Source of the DNA: Roseateles terrae
GTDB taxonomy: Bacteria > Pseudomonadota > Gammaproteobacteria > Burkholderiales > Burkholderiaceae_C
Direction of reading: 5' to 3'
Length of the DNA stretch: 64,000 bases
NCBI RefSeq assembly: GCF_014192155.1
Contig: NZ_JACHXO010000004.1
Coordinates: 248,001 to 312,000, forward strand
Shown here: positions 1-8,152 of the stretch, one piece after another
Position numbering within the stretch: the stretch's first letter is position 1
Layout of the letters: each line of letters opens with the position of its first letter
Position numbers and translations under genes: made by a program
Notes under the pieces: generated by a model
The model's database searches: none
What the model was told of the DNA's origin: nothing
What the model saw: only the letters and a program-made list of their open reading frames with translations

Positions 1-1
1 T

Positions 2-916
2 CCCGTCGGCACGCCCGGCGTCCCCTGGGGGGATGCGGAGCGGCAGGCCTGGCGCGATCGTCAGGTGCGCAGCCGCAGCTATCAGGACGATGTCGTCGCC
101 CGCATCGAGCGTCTGGGTGAGCGTTCGGGCGACCGGCTGGACGTGGTGCGTTATGGCCTGATCACCTACGGCGACCAGCAGTTCCCCCTGCTGGCCGCCC
201 GCACCCGCGACTGGCAGCCGGACCTGCCGGTGGCGCTGGTCACTGGCGGTGTGCACGGCTATGAAACCAGCGGCGTCATGGGTGCCCTGCGCTTCGCGGA
301 GCAACACGCCAGCGCCTACGCCGGCCAGATGAATGTCCTGGTGGCGCCTTGCATCAGCCCCTGGGCGTATGAGCGAATCAGCCGCTGGAACTATCACGCG
401 ATCGACCCCAACCGCAACTTCGGCGCGCGCCGCGAAGCGGAAGAATCGTCCGCACTGATCGCGCTGGTGACGCCGCATCTGGGCCGCTTCCTCGTGCATA
501 TCGACCTGCACGAAACCACTGACACCGACATCACCGAATTCCGCCCGGCGCTGGCCTCGCGGGACGGCAAGGCACTGGAGCCGGAGACCGTCCCGGATGG
601 CTTCTACCTCGTGGGCGACAGCGAGACGACGCGGCTGGACTTCCAGATCGCCATCATCGAAGCGGTGGCGCAAGTGACGCACATCGCGCCGCCGGATGCA
701 CAGGGGCACATCATCGGCTTCCCGCTCAGCGCGCCAGGCGTCATTGAATTTCCGGTGAAGACCGCCGGCCTGTGCGCCAGCGTGACCGGGGCCCGCTTCA
801 CGACCACGACCGAGGTCTATCCGGACAGCCCCCGCACCAACGCTGCGGAATGCGAAGCGGCGCAGGTGGCTGCGGTGCGCGCCGCGCTGGACTTCTCTCT
901 GGCCCATCGCACCTGA
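2..916 (+). CDS. M14-family zinc carboxypeptidase, 5' end cut off by window
   Basis: Zinc metallopeptidase of the M14 / succinylglutamate desuccinylase-aspartoacylase clan, expected to hydrolyse a C-terminal peptide bond or an N-acyl amino acid. The frame stays open to the left edge (first visible residues PVGTPGVPWGDAE), so the true start lies upstream; the GTG at 65 is only the first in-window start. Counting from that GTG, the zinc ligands are H64 and E67 in GGVHGYETSG and H145 or H149 in HIDLHE. An Asn-Arg pair (DPNRNF, about 118) and a probable catalytic Glu228 in GVIEFP are also present. No signal peptide can be judged because the N-terminus is missing. The family is sure; the substrate is not known. 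Confidence 0.85.
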   Translation, partial: PVGTPGVPWGDAERQAWRDRQVRSRSYQDDVVARIERLGERSGDRLDVVRYGLITYGDQQFPLLAARTRDWQPDLPVALVTGGVHGYETSGVMGALRFAEQHASAYAGQMNVLVAPCISPWAYERISRWNYHAIDPNRNFGARREAEESSALIALVTPHLGRFLVHIDLHETTDTDITEFRPALASRDGKALEPETVPDGFYLVGDSETTRLDFQIAIIEAVAQVTHIAPPDAQGHIIGFPLSAPGVIEFPVKTAGLCASVTGARFTTTTEVYPDSPRTNAAECEAAQVAAVRAALDFSLAHRT

Positions 917-967
917 GGCACGGGGTGGCGGGCGGCGTCCAACCGCCGCCAACACCGTCCCCCATCG

Positions 968-1363
968 TCAGCGATAGTGCTCCGCCTCCGGCGGTGGCAC
1001 GACCCAGGCGTGCATCCGGTCTTCGTAGACCGACACCGTCGGCGCAGGAAAACCGGGATCCGCAAACGCGCCGACCGGCACCGCCACCACCTCGGGCATC
1101 GAGGCCATGTCGTACCAGACGGTGTCGCCACACTGCGGACAGAAATGAAAAGTCGCACGACCGCCTTCATCGCCGACGCGGACGAAGCTTGACGAGGTGC
1201 CTTTCATCGTCACGCCGGAGCGTGCAAAGCGGGCCTGAGCGGCGAAGACGCTGCCCGAGCGCCGCTGGCAGGCCAGGCAGTGGCAAATGGACACCCGCAA
1301 AGGGTCCCCGGTGACCCGGGCGCTGAGTTGGCCGCAGGTGCAGGCCGCCAGTCGTTCAGACAT
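968..1363 (-). CDS. GFA-family (CENP-V/GFA domain) zinc protein
   Basis: A 131-residue protein of the glutathione-dependent formaldehyde-activating enzyme-like family, a small zinc-binding fold often of unknown substrate. Zinc ligands are visible as C8 and C10 (CTCGQL), C27, C29 and C32 (CHCLAC) and C75/C78 (CPQCG), the full set for this fold. The ATG at 1363 follows a strong Shine-Dalgarno (AGGAGGGG, about 3-4 bases from the start), which fixes the start. It converges on the upstream peptidase and lies 28 bases downstream of the stop side of the Sco gene. True formaldehyde-glutathione activity is not supported for most members, so only the family is named. Confidence 0.85.
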   Translation of the reverse strand: MSERLAACTCGQLSARVTGDPLRVSICHCLACQRRSGSVFAAQARFARSGVTMKGTSSSFVRVGDEGGRATFHFCPQCGDTVWYDMASMPEVVAVPVGAFADPGFPAPTVSVYEDRMHAWVVPPPEAEHYR

Positions 1364-1390
1364 GAACCCCTCCTGGCCCGCGTGAGGCCT

Positions 1391-2014
1391 TTATTGCCCC
1401 GCCAGCAGCAGCTTGATGTCGCTCATCAGCGGCTGCGTGCCGCCGCCATAACGGGCATAGACCCGGACCCGGCCTTCCGGATCAAACAGGAAGCTGGCGG
1501 CGGTGTGGTCCACGGTGTAGGTGTCCGGCGTGCTGCCAGGCTTTTGGGTGTAGTAGACCTTGAATTCCTTGGCGGTCTCGCGGATCTGCTCCTCGCTGCC
1601 ACGCAGCGCCACGAAGCTGGGATCGAAGCTGCTCAGATAGACCTTGAGCAGTTCCGGCCGGTCGCGCTGCGGATCGACCGTGATGAAGATGCCCTGCACC
1701 CGCTCCCCATCCGGACCCAGCGCCTTCTTCACTTCCGCCAGCTCCTGCATGGTCGTCGGGCAGACGTCCGGACACTGGGTGTAGCCGAAGAACACCACCA
1801 CCACCTTGCCTTTGAAGTCCTGCAGGGTGCGCATGCGGCCGTCGATATCCGGCAGGATGAAGCTGCGCGCGTAATTGGCGCCCGTCAGGTCCACCCCCTG
1901 GAAGGCAGGTTTGGGCGCCGAGCCGAAGCCCAGCTTGTCGCAGCCGGTCAGCAGCAGCGTGGCACTCAGGGCGGCGCCCAGCGCGGCCAGACCCAGGGAA
2001 CGTCGGACGATCAT
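1391..2014 (-). CDS. SCO1/SenC-family copper chaperone lipoprotein
   Basis: Periplasmic, membrane-anchored thioredoxin-fold protein that delivers copper to the CuA centre of cytochrome oxidase subunit II. The 207-residue product starts with a lipoprotein signal peptide (lipobox LLTGC, Cys25). The copper ligands are all present: C81 and C85 in CPDVC and H170 in VDHTAA. I chose the ATG at 2014 because it follows an AGAGG Shine-Dalgarno and gives a proper signal peptide; a longer reading frame upstream has none. It is the last gene of the minus-strand oxidase assembly run, after ctaA and ctaB, which agrees with the role. Confidence 0.93.
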   Translation of the reverse strand: MIVRRSLGLAALGAALSATLLLTGCDKLGFGSAPKPAFQGVDLTGANYARSFILPDIDGRMRTLQDFKGKVVVVFFGYTQCPDVCPTTMQELAEVKKALGPDGERVQGIFITVDPQRDRPELLKVYLSSFDPSFVALRGSEEQIRETAKEFKVYYTQKPGSTPDTYTVDHTAASFLFDPEGRVRVYARYGGGTQPLMSDIKLLLAGQ

Positions 2015-2054
2015 GTGTGGACCTCTGAAACAGAATCTTCGATGACGGGCCGCA

Positions 2055-2963
2055 TCAGCCCAGCCACGGGCTGAGATAGTGATCGAGCAGCAGCGCGCCG
2101 AACAGCAGGGACAGGTGGAACAGCGAGAAGAGGAAGGTGCGACGCGCCAGCGCCTCTGAATACTCGCGCCACAGCCGCCAGGCATAGTGGCAGAACATCA
2201 GCCCGAGGATGGTGGCCGCCACCAGATAGAGCCAGCCGCTCATGCCGGTCAGGAACGGCAGCAGCGTGGCGGCCAACAGCACCCAGGTGTAGAGCAGGAT
2301 CTGCAGCCGCGTGAATTCATTGCCATGCGTCACCGGCAGCATCGGCAGGCCGGCCTTGCGGTAGTCCTCGCTGCGGTACAGCGCCAGCGCCCAGAAGTGC
2401 GGCGGCGTCCACAGGAAGATGATCAGGCACATCAGCCAGGCCTCCGGGCCCAGCTCGCCGCGCATTGCCGCCCAGCCCAGCACCGGTGGCATGGCACCGG
2501 AGGCGCCCCCGATGACGATGTTCTGCGGCGTGGTCGGCTTGAGCAGCACCGTGTAGATGACGGCATATCCGACAAAGGTGGCGAAGGTCAGCCACATCGT
2601 CAGAGCGTTCACCCAGATGTAGAGAATGGCCGAGCCGATGCCGCACAGCACCGCCGAGAACAGCAGCGTCTGACGACGGCTCAGCTCCCCGCGCGCCGTG
2701 GGGCGCCACGCGGTGCGCTTCATCTTGGCGTCAATCTGCTGCTCGATGAGACAGTTGAAGGCGGCCGCGGCGCCGGCCACCAGCCAGATGCCGGCGACGC
2801 CCGCCACCAGCCGCACCCACTCCTGGCCCTGCGGCAGACCCGGAATGGCCAGCGCCATGCCGATGAACGCGCAGAACACGATCAGCTGCACCACGCGCGG
2901 CTTGGTCAGTTGGTAGAACTGCCACCATCGGGAAGGCATGGCGGCCTGAGTCAGGGAAGTCAT
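2055..2963 (-). CDS. ctaB: Protoheme IX farnesyltransferase (heme O synthase)
   Basis: Integral membrane UbiA-type prenyltransferase that adds a farnesyl group to heme B, giving heme O, the first step to heme A for the aa3 oxidase. The 302-residue protein has about nine hydrophobic segments, the N-terminal TKPRVVQL motif and the Asp-containing prenyl-diphosphate motif around [15 protein letters not shown]. The start ATG at 2963 overlaps the stop of ctaA by four bases (ATGA), which indicates translational coupling and rejects the longer frame upstream. Sequence, length and position between ctaA and the Sco gene all agree. Confidence 0.96.
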   Translation of the reverse strand: MTSLTQAAMPSRWWQFYQLTKPRVVQLIVFCAFIGMALAIPGLPQGQEWVRLVAGVAGIWLVAGAAAAFNCLIEQQIDAKMKRTAWRPTARGELSRRQTLLFSAVLCGIGSAILYIWVNALTMWLTFATFVGYAVIYTVLLKPTTPQNIVIGGASGAMPPVLGWAAMRGELGPEAWLMCLIIFLWTPPHFWALALYRSEDYRKAGLPMLPVTHGNEFTRLQILLYTWVLLAATLLPFLTGMSGWLYLVAATILGLMFCHYAWRLWREYSEALARRTFLFSLFHLSLLFGALLLDHYLSPWLG

Positions 2964-4093
2964 CTCACAGGATCCAGAAAGACGGCCTGATGCCCGGCCT
3001 TCAGACGGGCCAGCACCAGGGAGCAGATCAGCAGCAGCGCCGCAGCGCCGCCGGTATGGGCCAGCGCGGCCACCAGCGGCCACCCCAGCACGACGTTGGA
3101 CAGGCCGGAGGCCACCTGCCAGGCACCCACCGCGAGCAGGCGCACGGCCCAGCGGCGGTGCTCCGCGCCCTGTCGCCACAGGACGGCGGCCAGCACCAGC
3201 AAGGCCGCCACCACGACCAGCGCGCCGACGCGATGGGTCATGTGAATGGCGGTCAGGGCCTCAAAGGGTAACCAGTCTCCATGGGCCCCACGCCCCAGCT
3301 CGCGCCAGATCGTGAAGCCATGCTCGAAATCAGTGGGCGGCCACCATTGTCCCTGACAGGTGGGGAATTCCTGGCAGGCCAGCACCGCATAGTTGGTACT
3401 GACCCAGCCGCCGAGCGCCACCTGCATCAGCACCAGCAGGGTGAACAGCACCATGCCGACCCGCAGGGCGCGGCTGGCCTTCAGGGGCTTGGGCGCGTAG
3501 GCTTCCGATTGCCACGCCAGCAGCATCAGGAGGCCCAGGGCCAGCATCAGGTGGGTGGTGACGATGGCGGGGAACAGCTTCATCGTCACCGTCAAGGCGC
3601 CGAACAGACCCTGCACCAGCACCCACACCAGCGACGCGGTGGCCCACCAGGGCGACAGCGCCGGCTCGGCGATGCGGGTGGAGGTTCGACGATGCTGACG
3701 CCAGCTCAGCACCGCCAGCACCAGGATCAGGAAGCCGACGGCGCTGGCGAGATAGCGGTGCAGCATTTCCACCCAGGCCTTGCCATGGGTGACCGGGCCG
3801 GTGGGCATGGCCGTCTGGGCGGCATGGATCTCGTCCTTGGCGCCCAGGGGCGTGGCGGTGCCGTAGCAGCCGGGCCAGTCGGGGCAGCCGAGGCCCGAGT
3901 CGGTCAGTCGGGTGAAGGCGCCGAAGAGGATCAGGTCGAAGGTGAGGAACACCGTCATGACCGTCAACGCACGCAGGCGCTGACCGGGAGTGGCGCTGCG
4001 CTGACGCAGGAACCACCACAGCAGCGGCCCGCCGCCAAGCAGCGCGGCCATCAGCAGCAGTTCCAGCAGGGGGGCGAAATCTAATCCGGTCAT
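2960..4093 (-). CDS. ctaA: Heme A synthase (COX15/CtaA family)
   Basis: Membrane heme O hydroxylase/oxidase that converts heme O to heme A for cytochrome oxidase. The 377-residue product has about eight transmembrane segments. Family signatures are [21 protein letters not shown] near the N-terminus and later His residues ([23 protein letters not shown]) that would bind heme. It overlaps ctaB by four bases and is preceded by the SCO-like gene at 4151, so it sits inside one assembly operon. The start ATG at 4093 has no clear Shine-Dalgarno, but it places the first membrane segment correctly. Confidence 0.95.
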   Translation of the reverse strand: MTGLDFAPLLELLLMAALLGGGPLLWWFLRQRSATPGQRLRALTVMTVFLTFDLILFGAFTRLTDSGLGCPDWPGCYGTATPLGAKDEIHAAQTAMPTGPVTHGKAWVEMLHRYLASAVGFLILVLAVLSWRQHRRTSTRIAEPALSPWWATASLVWVLVQGLFGALTVTMKLFPAIVTTHLMLALGLLMLLAWQSEAYAPKPLKASRALRVGMVLFTLLVLMQVALGGWVSTNYAVLACQEFPTCQGQWWPPTDFEHGFTIWRELGRGAHGDWLPFEALTAIHMTHRVGALVVVAALLVLAAVLWRQGAEHRRWAVRLLAVGAWQVASGLSNVVLGWPLVAALAHTGGAAALLLICSLVLARLKAGHQAVFLDPVR

Positions 4094-4150
4094 GCCCAGG
4101 GTTTCGGTTGACTCAATGTGCTCAATGCAATGCGTTGATGGGGCCCGTGC

Positions 4151-4882
4151 TCAGCGCCCCGGGCGGTCCCAGCCGGCATTGGCCCGCATCAGGCGCTCCA
4201 GGTCTTTCTTGAGCTTGCCGGGATCGGGCTGGGCGGGTGAGCGAAGCATCCAGCGACCCATCGGGTCGATCAGGAACAGGTGCTCGCCCATGCGATGGCC
4301 GTGCGCCGGCATCAGCCAGGCCTGCAGAGCGGCCGCAGGCGCGCGCAGCAGGGTCACTTTGGGTTCATGGCCGATCAGCGCATCAAGCTGGGCGGGGGTC
4401 AGGGTGAGGTCGTCGGGCAGCAGCACCAGCTTGTCGAGCCGGTCGCGGTCCTTGCCCAGCATTTCGCGCAGCTGGCGCTGCATGAACAGCATGCGTTCGC
4501 AGGCGTCGGCGCAGGGCGACTTCGCATCGGGCACATAGGTCAGCAGCCACTGGCCTTGCAGGGACTGCGGGCTCACCGGCTGGCCGTCGAGGGTGCGCAG
4601 GGGCAGGTCGTGCGGCAGGTCGCGCGTGGGGGTGATGAGGTCGCTGTAGGCGGCGCCGCGCAGGTCCAGCACATAAAAGCTGAGGTAGGAGGCGATCACC
4701 GGGGCGGCGCAGACCAGCAGCACCAGCCACATCTGCCAATGGCGACGGCGGCTGCCTTCGGCCGAGGTCACGGGCAGGCTGTGGACGGCCAGCGTCACCG
4801 GGCCGTCAGGCGGCATCGGTGTCTGGGGAATCGCGTCGACGGCGGTCTCTCCGGAGAGGGGCGAGAACTTGGAACCAGACAT
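4151..4882 (-). CDS. Membrane-anchored SCO/thioredoxin-like protein in the cox cluster
   Basis: Not a standard named family, but it sits between SURF1 and ctaA, where Burkholderiales keep a conserved oxidase-assembly membrane protein. From the ATG at 4882 it has 243 residues: a polar N-terminus, one membrane span at about 50-71, then a periplasmic domain. That domain contains a CxxxC pair (C124, C128 in CADAC) and the segment HLFLIDPMGRW, resembling a divergent Sco fold. A copper or thiol-redox role in oxidase assembly is inference. The gene overlaps the 3' end of SURF1 by 77 bases; a shorter start at 4816 would reduce this to 11 bases, and neither start has a convincing Shine-Dalgarno. Confidence 0.75.
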   Translation of the reverse strand: MSGSKFSPLSGETAVDAIPQTPMPPDGPVTLAVHSLPVTSAEGSRRRHWQMWLVLLVCAAPVIASYLSFYVLDLRGAAYSDLITPTRDLPHDLPLRTLDGQPVSPQSLQGQWLLTYVPDAKSPCADACERMLFMQRQLREMLGKDRDRLDKLVLLPDDLTLTPAQLDALIGHEPKVTLLRAPAAALQAWLMPAHGHRMGEHLFLIDPMGRWMLRSPAQPDPGKLKKDLERLMRANAGWDRPGR

Positions 4883-5627
4883 AAAGACCCAGAATGAGCG
4901 CGCCAAGCGCGAACCATTGAAACGCGTACCCGTAATGCTTGTTCACGTCCACCGCCGGGGCTGGCCAATGGCGCAGCAGGCCGTCGCCGGTGGGGCTGGT
5001 GGCATCGGGGCTGGCGGATTGAAGCAGCACGACGGGCAGCAGCCGCACACCGGTCTCGTCCTGAAAGGCGGGCAGCTCCACATTCTGCCGGATCGGCCCA
5101 GACCTCACCGGCGTCCCCAGTTCGAATGCACGGGAGGGCGCCCGGACGACCTGACCCTCGATCCGCACATCGCCCTGCGGCAGCGGCAGTGTGGGCAGGC
5201 GCTCGCGCTGCGCGGCGTCCCGCGGCACCCAGCCACGCTGGACGAGGATGGCGTCCTGCTGCCCCTGCAGCTGAAACGGCGTCAGCACAAAGAACCCGGC
5301 CCGCCCATCCATGGGACGGTTGTCGAGAAACACGGTATGCCCCGGCGTCTGATCCCACTGGCCGACGAGTGAAGCACGCCGATAGATCAGCGCTTCGGGC
5401 GCGTCCTCATCGGCCCGGGGCAGTTCCTGATTGGAAAGCGGTGGCTGCTGTCCACGCGAGTCCAGCGCCTGTTGCAGGGCGATCTTTTGTGCGGCGCGAT
5501 CGAGCTGCCAGCGGCCGAGGGCGACCGCAGCGACCAGGGCCAGGAGGGTGGCGACGGTGACAACCCAGCGCCGAGTGGTCACACGGGATCCCAGCGCAGG
5601 CCAGAGGGACCATCGAAGGCGATGCAC
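4806..5627 (-). CDS. SURF1-family cytochrome oxidase biogenesis protein
   Basis: Inner-membrane protein that assists heme A insertion into subunit I. The family pattern is clear: an N-terminal membrane span (VVTVATLLALVAAVAL) followed by GRWQLDRA, a periplasmic domain with the VFLDNRPMDGRAGFFVLTPF block, and a C-terminal span (FALGALILGLYVWF). I infer the GTG at 5627 as start (273 residues). No ATG in this frame lies closer to the first span, and residues encoded further upstream are low-complexity and overlap the divergent gene at 5703. It runs into the SCO-like gene by overlap. Confidence 0.88.
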   Translation of the reverse strand: MHRLRWSLWPALGSRVTTRRWVVTVATLLALVAAVALGRWQLDRAAQKIALQQALDSRGQQPPLSNQELPRADEDAPEALIYRRASLVGQWDQTPGHTVFLDNRPMDGRAGFFVLTPFQLQGQQDAILVQRGWVPRDAAQRERLPTLPLPQGDVRIEGQVVRAPSRAFELGTPVRSGPIRQNVELPAFQDETGVRLLPVVLLQSASPDATSPTGDGLLRHWPAPAVDVNKHYGYAFQWFALGALILGLYVWFQVLAPLRRDRRRRDSPDTDAA

Positions 5628-5702
5628 CCGCAGAGATCCATCGGGCGGGGGTGGTCTTTCCCGAGGGGTGTCCGGGGGAGCCGGGTGGAATAATGGGTCA
5701 TC

Positions 5703-5912
5703 ATGAAGATCATTGTCACGCTGGCCTTCATCGGCATTTTGGGCGCCCTCTTCAGTGCCGGCATCCTGATGCTGCGGCGAAACAAGGGCAAGGCGAGCAT
5801 GGCGAACGCATTGGCGGTGCGGGTAGGCATCAGCGTCGCGCTGTTTCTCTTCATCCTCTTCAGTGCCTGGATGGGATGGATCCACCCCACCGGCATCACG
5901 ATGACCCGCTGA
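5703..5912 (+). CDS. Twin transmembrane protein, DUF2909-like
   Basis: A 69-residue membrane protein with two hydrophobic segments (IIVTLAFIGILGALFSAGIL and VRVGISVALFLFILFSAW) separated by a basic loop (RRNKGK). It resembles the DUF2909 twin-transmembrane family that accompanies cytochrome oxidase genes in betaproteobacteria. It is the only plus-strand gene in this block and is divergent from SURF1, with 75 bases between the starts. Its function is unknown; a link to oxidase assembly or stability is inferred from context only. Confidence 0.82.
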   Translation: MKIIVTLAFIGILGALFSAGILMLRRNKGKASMANALAVRVGISVALFLFILFSAWMGWIHPTGITMTR

Positions 5913-6054
5913 TCCGCTGACCCTCAGCACGCCACGGGCGTGCAGGCGTGCCAGCCGCCCCCCACCGCGATCCCACCCCGCCCTTCAACAGCCGCTCCAA
6001 ATGCACACCGCAGGTGTGCTCAGGCGCGCGGAGCGCCGCCTCCCCTCCAGCGGA

Positions 6055-6086
6055 GCCCGCGGAACTGGCTCTGCCAGGCCGCTGGG
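6055..6086. repeat. Copy of a dispersed GC-rich intergenic repeat (core)
   Basis: A 32-base core that recurs at 25772-25803 with a single mismatch (C/T). Here it is followed by a C-run/G-run segment (6089-6127) that could fold back on itself. It lies in the 232-base spacer between the DUF2909-like gene and subunit III, where no coding potential was seen. It looks like a REP-like, non-coding dispersed element of this genome. Confidence 0.7.
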
Positions 6087-6144
6087 CTCGCCCCCCTGGG
6101 GGGGCCGCCGCAGGCGGTAGGGGGGGGTCACATCCAGGGGGACG

Positions 6145-7026
6145 TCAGAACCAATAGATGATGATGTAGAGGCCCAGCCAGACCACGTCCACGAAGTGCC
6201 AATACCAGGCGGCGCCCTCAAACCCGAAGTGCCGATCCGGCGTGAAGTGCCCCTTCATCAGCCGCAGCGTGATGAACAGCAGCATCAGCATGCCGACAAA
6301 CACGTGGAAGCCGTGGAAACCCGTCAGCATGAAGAAGGTCGAGCCATACACACCCGACGTCAGCTTCAGATTCAGCTCATGGTAGGCATGCACATACTCA
6401 TAAGCCTGGAAGCCGAGGAAGGTTACGCCGAGCAGCACCGTCAGCCACATGAAGGCGATGGCCCGTGCACGGTGGCTGGCGATCAGCGCATGGTGAGCAA
6501 TGGTCAGCGTCACGCCGGAGGTCAGCAGCAGCGCGGTATTGATCGTCGGAATCGGCCACGGGCCCATCACCGAGAACGGCTCGACCGTGCCGGCGGGTGA
6601 GCCGGTCGCGCCCGGCGATGCACTGGGCCACACGCCCTGGAAGTTGGGCCACAGCAGCGAGTTGTCCAGACTGCCCAGCGTCGGCACCGTATAGCCCCGC
6701 GACCAGAACAGCGCACCGAAGAAGGCGGCGAAGAACATCACCTCCGAGAAGATGAACCAGCCCATGCTCCAGCGATAGCTCGCGTCGATGCGGTCGCTGT
6801 AGAGCCCGCCTTCGCTTTCATGGATGGCGTCGCCGAACCATTGCTTCAGGACGAAGGCCCACCACAGCAGGCCGAACAGCAGGGACCAGGCGCCCCAGTC
6901 GTGGCCGTTGATCCACTGACCCGCCCCCAGGATCACCCAGAACAGGCCAAAGGCCGCCATGGCCGGATGGCGGGAGGGGCCTGGCACAAAGTAATAAGGG
7001 GTCTTGCCGTGAGTCGTTGCCGACAT
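6145..7026 (-). CDS. ctaE: Cytochrome c oxidase subunit III
   Basis: Integral membrane core subunit of the aa3 oxidase, seven spans, no metal centres. The 293-residue product begins with the YYFVPGPSRHPAMAAFGLF region and ends with the family signature HFGFEGAAWYWHFVDVVWLGLY, which marks subunit III. The start ATG at 7026 is preceded by a GAGGAG Shine-Dalgarno about eight bases away. It lies downstream of ctaD, ctaG and the DUF2970 gene on the same strand. Alternative symbol coxC. Confidence 0.97.
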   Translation of the reverse strand: MSATTHGKTPYYFVPGPSRHPAMAAFGLFWVILGAGQWINGHDWGAWSLLFGLLWWAFVLKQWFGDAIHESEGGLYSDRIDASYRWSMGWFIFSEVMFFAAFFGALFWSRGYTVPTLGSLDNSLLWPNFQGVWPSASPGATGSPAGTVEPFSVMGPWPIPTINTALLLTSGVTLTIAHHALIASHRARAIAFMWLTVLLGVTFLGFQAYEYVHAYHELNLKLTSGVYGSTFFMLTGFHGFHVFVGMLMLLFITLRLMKGHFTPDRHFGFEGAAWYWHFVDVVWLGLYIIIYWF

Positions 7027-7118
7027 ACCTTGTTCTCCTCGAATGCTTGCGATCTCGTCGATTTCGGTACTGCGTTCTCAATCTCTTGCCGTGGGGACGG
7101 GCGATGTGATGCGGGCAC

Positions 7119-7367
7119 CTACGTGCCGGCCACCCCGCTCCCCACCACCCAGTTCACCAGCAGCAGCAATCCCACCACGAACAGCACCGCGACCAGCACA
7201 CCGGCCACGATCACATGCAGCGGATTGAGCTGCGACACATCCTTGTCGTAGTCCGCGCCCTTGCGCACCCCAAAGAAGGACCACAGCACCGCCCGCAGCG
7301 TGCCGGCAAAGGAGCCGGACCGTCGCAGGGCCTGCTTCAGGTCCTCGCCGGGGCGATGCGCCGTCAT
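7119..7367 (-). CDS. DUF2970 family small membrane protein
   Basis: An 82-residue protein with a charged N-terminal half (SFFGVRKGADYDKD, typical of DUF2970) and a single C-terminal membrane span at about residues 49-75. The start ATG at 7367 overlaps the stop of the Cox11 gene by four bases, so the two are translationally coupled. The family is common in betaproteobacterial oxidase clusters, between ctaG and subunit III. No biochemical role is established; an accessory or assembly function is inferred from position. Confidence 0.85.
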   Translation of the reverse strand: MTAHRPGEDLKQALRRSGSFAGTLRAVLWSFFGVRKGADYDKDVSQLNPLHVIVAGVLVAVLFVVGLLLLVNWVVGSGVAGT

Positions 7368-8017
7368 GAGCGCGGCTCCGCAGGTACAGGGGCGCGAACC
7401 TGTACCGGTGTCGGAGCGAGCGCCGGGGCTGGGGCCTGCGCCTTCACCGCCGCGCCGCCCTTGCCCGGGATCTCGAAGAAGGTGTAGCTCAGGGTGATGG
7501 TCTTCACATCCTTCGGGATCTTTGGATCGATCACGAACACCACCGGCCAGACCTTCTGCTCACCGGGCTGCAGCGTGTATTCGTTGAAGCAGAAACACTC
7601 CAGCTTGTTGAAGTAGGGCGTGGCCTGCTTGGGCGCATAGCTCGGAATCGCCTGCGCGGCCATCACCCGGTCCTGCACGTTCTGGAAGGTGTACATCACC
7701 GTGGTCAGCTCGCCGGGATGCACGTCCATGTGGCGCACCGCCGGCTTGAAGTCCCAGGGTCCTCGGGCATTGGTGTCGAACTCGATGCTGATGCGGCGGC
7801 TGTAGTCGACCTGCGTGTTGCGCAGGTCTTCCTTCTTCACCGCATGCTGCCGCTCGCCCAGGGCCAGCACATTGATGCCCAGGGCCGTGCAGACCGCCCG
7901 GTAGATCGGCACCAGCGCATAACCAAAGCCGGCCATCATGACCACCACCACCAGCAGCTTGCCGGTCATCCGCAGGTTGTCCCTGCGGAGCCAGGCGGCG
8001 AGCGGTCGACGCTCCAT
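7364..8017 (-). CDS. ctaG: Cox11/CtaG-type copper chaperone for subunit I
   Basis: Delivers copper to the CuB site of cytochrome oxidase subunit I. The 217-residue product has one N-terminal membrane span (about 21-39) followed by a periplasmic immunoglobulin-like domain. The copper-binding pair C141/C143 lies in the family motif CFCFNEYTL, and a further conserved Cys43 follows the span. It sits directly after ctaD and the 38-residue gene and overlaps the DUF2970 gene by four bases. Function and family agree fully with context. Confidence 0.95.
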   Translation of the reverse strand: MERRPLAAWLRRDNLRMTGKLLVVVVMMAGFGYALVPIYRAVCTALGINVLALGERQHAVKKEDLRNTQVDYSRRISIEFDTNARGPWDFKPAVRHMDVHPGELTTVMYTFQNVQDRVMAAQAIPSYAPKQATPYFNKLECFCFNEYTLQPGEQKVWPVVFVIDPKIPKDVKTITLSYTFFEIPGKGGAAVKAQAPAPALAPTPVQVRAPVPAEPRS

Positions 8018-8028
8018 GATGTCCGTCC

Positions 8029-8145
8029 TCAGCGGCCCAGCCAGATGATCTTGGCCACGAAGCCCAGACCAAACACCAGCGCGACGCTGAACAGCACCAG
8101 CGCCAGGCGCAGGTTGCTTTTTTTCTGGTCGTCCCGGGGGCTCAT
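8029..8145 (-). CDS. 38-residue cytochrome oxidase small assembly protein
   Basis: A very short gene read from the minus strand: ATG at 8145, TGA at 8029-8031. It encodes 38 residues: a charged start (MSPRDDQKKSN), then a single membrane span (LRLALVLFSVALVFGLGFV), then AKIIWLGR. It fills the gap between ctaD (ends 8153) and ctaG (starts 8017). Betaproteobacterial clusters carry a similar tiny membrane protein, annotated as cytochrome oxidase small assembly protein, at this point. The clean start, single span and tight spacing on both sides support a real gene. Role in assembly is inferred. Confidence 0.8.
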   Translation of the reverse strand: MSPRDDQKKSNLRLALVLFSVALVFGLGFVAKIIWLGR

Positions 8146-8152
8146 GCCTGCA

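Noticed and set aside
931-950. Hairpin GGCGGC/GCCGCC between the M14 peptidase and GFA genes
   Set aside because: Six-base arms with an eight-base loop and no T-tract are expected by chance in such GC-rich DNA.
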